Source: JBIOWF01 sp044868295 (GTDB taxonomy: Bacteria; Actinomycetota; Actinomycetes; Streptosporangiales; Streptosporangiaceae). From it: 13,453 nucleotides of DNA. Shown one piece after another: positions 12,602 through 13,453 of the stretch; position 1 is the stretch's first letter, and each line of letters starts with the position of its first letter. The notes under the pieces were generated by a model, which saw only the letters and a program-made list of their open reading frames with translations, was not told where the DNA came from and did not search any database. Location of the stretch: contig JBIOWF010000163.1 in NCBI GenBank assembly GCA_044868295.1, positions 1-13,453 of the forward strand, read 5' to 3'. A program made the translations under genes and the position numbers.

Positions 12602-13453
12602 ATGGGACCGAATCCGGCGGTGGCCGACGTCCGCCGTGCCGTACGGCTCTCGCTCGCGGATGTGAACCCCGGAGAGCTGGTGGTGGTCGCGTGCAGCGGC
12701 GGGGCCGACTCGCTCGCGCTCGCTGCGGGGCTCGGATTCGTCGCACCACGCGCCGGCCTGCGGGCCGGCCTCCTGACCGTCGATCACGGCCTGCAGGACG
12801 GCTCCGCGTCCCGTGCCCACGATCTCGTACGGCTCGCGCCCACGCTCGGCCTGGATCACGCCGAGGTTCTGAGCGTGACCGTGGGCAAGGCGGGCGGCCC
12901 CGAGGCGGCCGCCAGGGACGCCCGCTACGCGGCCCTCTCGTCGGCGGCCGAACGGCTGGGGGCGGCCGCCGTGCTGCTCGGGCACACCTTGAACGATCAG
13001 GCCGAAACGGTGCTGCTGCGGCTGGCGCGGGGGAGCGGCAGCAGATCCCTGGCCGGCATGCCGGAGATCTCCGGCGTGTACCGGCGGCCGCTGCTCGCTC
13101 TCAGCCGTGAGAGAACACGGCAGGCGTGCGCCGCGCTCGATCTCAAACCTTGGGAGGACCCGCACAACGCCGATCCGGCCTATGCCAGGCCCCGGGTCCG
13201 GCACGAGGTGCTCCCCGTCCTGGAGGCGGCGCTCGGGCCGGGCGTCGCCGAGGCGCTCACGCGGACCGCGCGGCTCTGCCGCGACGACGCGGACGCCCTG
13301 GACGAATGGGCCGACGCCCTCTACACCGAGTCGGGTGGTCCCGGCGTGGACCTGGCGGTGGCCGTGCTCGAAAAGGCGCCGGGAGCGGTGCGGCGCAGGG
13401 TGATCCAGCGCGCGGCCGTCGAGGCGGGCGCCCCCGCGTCCGCCCTCGCCGCC
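12602..13453 (+). CDS. tilS: tRNA(Ile)-lysidine synthetase (3' end beyond the window)
   Basis: 284 codons are present without a stop. The protein has the N-type ATP-pyrophosphatase P-loop S32-G-G-A-D-S37, then LTVDHGLQDGSA, an A-AARDARYAAL segment, LLGHTLNDQAETVLLRLARGSG and a PLLALSRERTRQAC region. An HNADPAYARPRVRHEVLPVLE stretch follows; all are standard for TilS. The enzyme converts C34 of the AUA-reading tRNA-Ile to lysidine with ATP and lysine, which changes both codon reading and charging, and it is essential in most bacteria. Actinobacterial TilS is about 320-360 residues, so roughly the last fifth is missing. In related genomes hpt and ftsH usually follow. Confidence 0.95.
   Translation, partial: MGPNPAVADVRRAVRLSLADVNPGELVVVACSGGADSLALAAGLGFVAPRAGLRAGLLTVDHGLQDGSASRAHDLVRLAPTLGLDHAEVLSVTVGKAGGPEAAARDARYAALSSAAERLGAAAVLLGHTLNDQAETVLLRLARGSGSRSLAGMPEISGVYRRPLLALSRERTRQACAALDLKPWEDPHNADPAYARPRVRHEVLPVLEAALGPGVAEALTRTARLCRDDADALDEWADALYTESGGPGVDLAVAVLEKAPGAVRRRVIQRAAVEAGAPASALAA

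Noticed and set aside
9848..13204. Very long open frame (1118 codons) on the minus strand
   Set aside because: It runs antisense through the carboxypeptidase, zincin and tilS genes, all of which have clear motifs on the plus strand. Its translation is rich in Arg, Gly, His and Asp with no recognisable domain, as expected for a shadow frame in high-GC DNA.

Overview
The window looks like a piece of a high-GC actinomycete chromosome, most likely from the Streptosporangiales. The evidence is strong GC bias at third codon positions, ECF/SigE-family regulators, an RipA-like NlpC/P60 hydrolase, and the core block ppa / D-Ala-D-Ala carboxypeptidase / DUF2342-type zincin / tilS. I recall that block as conserved in this group, but I could not search for it here.

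Left part (1-5570) is accessory and worn. It opens with the last codons of a TnpB-like protein and the omega-RNA (reRNA) region of an IS200/IS605-type element. The element's right end abuts the 3' half of a broken HxlR-type regulator gene, so the guide segment of the RNA is drawn from that gene. Next come an overlapping SigE-family ECF sigma factor and a membrane-anchored putative anti-sigma protein. They are followed by a deletion scar that joins the front of an unknown gene to the back half of an ABC-F gene, then a lipoprotein, a saccharopine dehydrogenase-like reductase, a degenerate 18-19 bp tandem array and an AT-rich gap.

Middle part (5571-9041) holds an unusual single protein that combines a sigma-70-like region, a zinc-finger anti-sigma-like motif, one membrane segment and a long Pro/Thr-rich tail. 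A gene of unknown function and a secreted coiled-coil NlpC/P60 peptidoglycan hydrolase follow.

Right part (9042-13453) starts with a convergent gap carrying, on the minus strand, a second structure that resembles a TnpB omega-RNA end but has no tnpB gene beside it. Then come ppa (minus strand) and, divergent from it, the PBP4-type carboxypeptidase gene, a DUF2342-family metalloprotease and the start of tilS, which runs off the window.

At least five genes lack a clear Shine-Dalgarno and carry a -10-like hexamer 6-7 nt before the ATG. This suggests leaderless transcripts are common here. No tRNA, rRNA or CRISPR array was seen.
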